Made by a program: the position numbers and the translations under genes. Below, in pieces: positions 4,761 through 5,101 of a DNA stretch of 5,101 nt. Source of the DNA: Candidatus Acidiferrales bacterium (lineage in GTDB: Bacteria; Acidobacteriota; Terriglobia; Acidiferrales; UBA7541); contig JASHWB010000115.1 in the NCBI GenBank assembly GCA_030044295.1, forward strand, positions 1 to 5,101, given 5' to 3'. The number at the start of each line of letters is the position of its first letter. The first letter of the stretch is position 1. Under the pieces are notes generated by a model that saw only the letters and a list, made by a program, of their open reading frames with translations, had not been told where the DNA came from and did not search any database.

Positions 4761-5101
4761 ATGACCTCCGTGGAATCCATCCTGCGCAAGACGCCGCTCT
4801 TTGCCGGCCTGACGGACAAGGAAATCTCGAAACTGGCGGCGCGATTCAGCAAGCAGCGAATCGAACGCGGTGAAATGCTCTTCGGCGAGGGCGATCCGTG
4901 CGCCGGGCTCTTTTTGGTAGCCGCAGGGAAAATCCGCATTTTCAAGAGTTCGGCTGAAGGCCGCACGCAGGTGCTGGCCGTCGAAGGCCCGGGGAGCTCA
5001 TTTGCGGAGCTGCCGGTGTTCGATGGCGGCGACTATCCCGCTTCGGCCTCGGCTATCGAAGATTCCGAAGTGCTGTTCATTTCCCGTCGCGACTTTCAGA
5101 A
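4761..5101 (+). CDS. Crp/Fnr-family transcription regulator, N-terminal part (partial)
   Basis: The first 113 codons are present; the gene runs off the window, so the helix-turn-helix domain is not visible. The fragment is a cyclic-nucleotide-binding-like beta-roll: LRKTPLFAGLTDKEISKLA (8-26), GEMLFGEGDPCAGLFLVAAGKIRIFK (37-62), QVLAVEGPGSSFAELPVFDGG (70-90) and ASAIEDSEVLFISRRDF (96-112). Glu83 aligns with cAMP-binding Glu72 of E. coli CRP, but the positions of Arg82 and Ser83 are Pro93 and Ala94, so standard cAMP binding is unlikely. There is no FNR-like cysteine cluster at the N-terminus (only Cys47). ATG 4761 is chosen because homologous sequence begins there and no upstream in-frame start is visible; the ribosome site is weak. 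A plain cNMP-domain protein without DNA binding cannot be excluded. It may control nearby genes, but that is inference. Confidence 0.85.
   Translation, partial: MTSVESILRKTPLFAGLTDKEISKLAARFSKQRIERGEMLFGEGDPCAGLFLVAAGKIRIFKSSAEGRTQVLAVEGPGSSFAELPVFDGGDYPASASAIEDSEVLFISRRDFQ

Noticed and set aside
4307..4966. 219-codon minus-strand open frame spanning the ATPase end and the Crp/Fnr start
   Set aside because: It overlaps two well-supported plus-strand genes, including the signature and Walker B codons, and has no protein-like motifs.
1..5101. Insertion sequence, CRISPR array, prophage or defence-system genes
   Set aside because: No transposase, terminal repeats, spaced direct repeats, phage or defence motifs are visible; all genes look like ordinary chromosomal functions.

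Overview
The window looks like chromosomal DNA from an Acidobacteriota bacterium, probably of the Koribacter/Terriglobia kind. The main reason is a complete GWxTD-domain secreted protein, a family seen mostly in Acidobacteria and a few related phyla. The moderately high GC content, the MacA/MacB-type transport genes and the style of the Crp/Fnr protein agree with this. The assignment is inferred from gene content only; there is no rRNA or other marker here.

Layout. Left arm, minus strand: the first 33 codons of an exported protein with a TTG start (1-101) lie 5 nt downstream of a 567-residue GWxTD-domain protein (107-1810). The GWxTD gene has a readable sigma70-type promoter. The 17-nt spacer of that promoter is almost filled by a perfect 8+8 inverted repeat (1841-1860), a good candidate operator. 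A noncoding stretch of about 410 nt (1864-2276) follows. It has several inverted repeats but no recognised RNA family.

Right arm, plus strand: a MacA-like periplasmic adaptor (membrane fusion protein, 2277-3668), a 138-nt spacer containing a perfect 11-bp stem-loop (3761-3786), and a LolD/MacB-type ABC ATPase (3807-4550). A 210-nt spacer with a weak possible terminator and a 12-bp palindrome leads to the start of a Crp/Fnr-family regulator (4761 to the window end, partial).

How the genes fit together. The adaptor and ATPase are two parts of a tripartite MacAB-TolC-type or related ABC system that would move a substrate out of the inner membrane or periplasm. The third part, an FtsX/MacB-type permease, is not in the window. 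The ATPase is followed by a regulator instead, so the permease must be encoded elsewhere. The divergent GWxTD pair are exported proteins of unknown function. Whether the two arms are functionally linked cannot be told from the sequence.

Nothing here is clearly a new system. The points most worth checking are the operator-in-promoter of the GWxTD gene, the stem-loop between adaptor and ATPase (possibly a dispersed genomic repeat), the missing permease, and the absence of the cAMP-contacting arginine in the Crp/Fnr protein.
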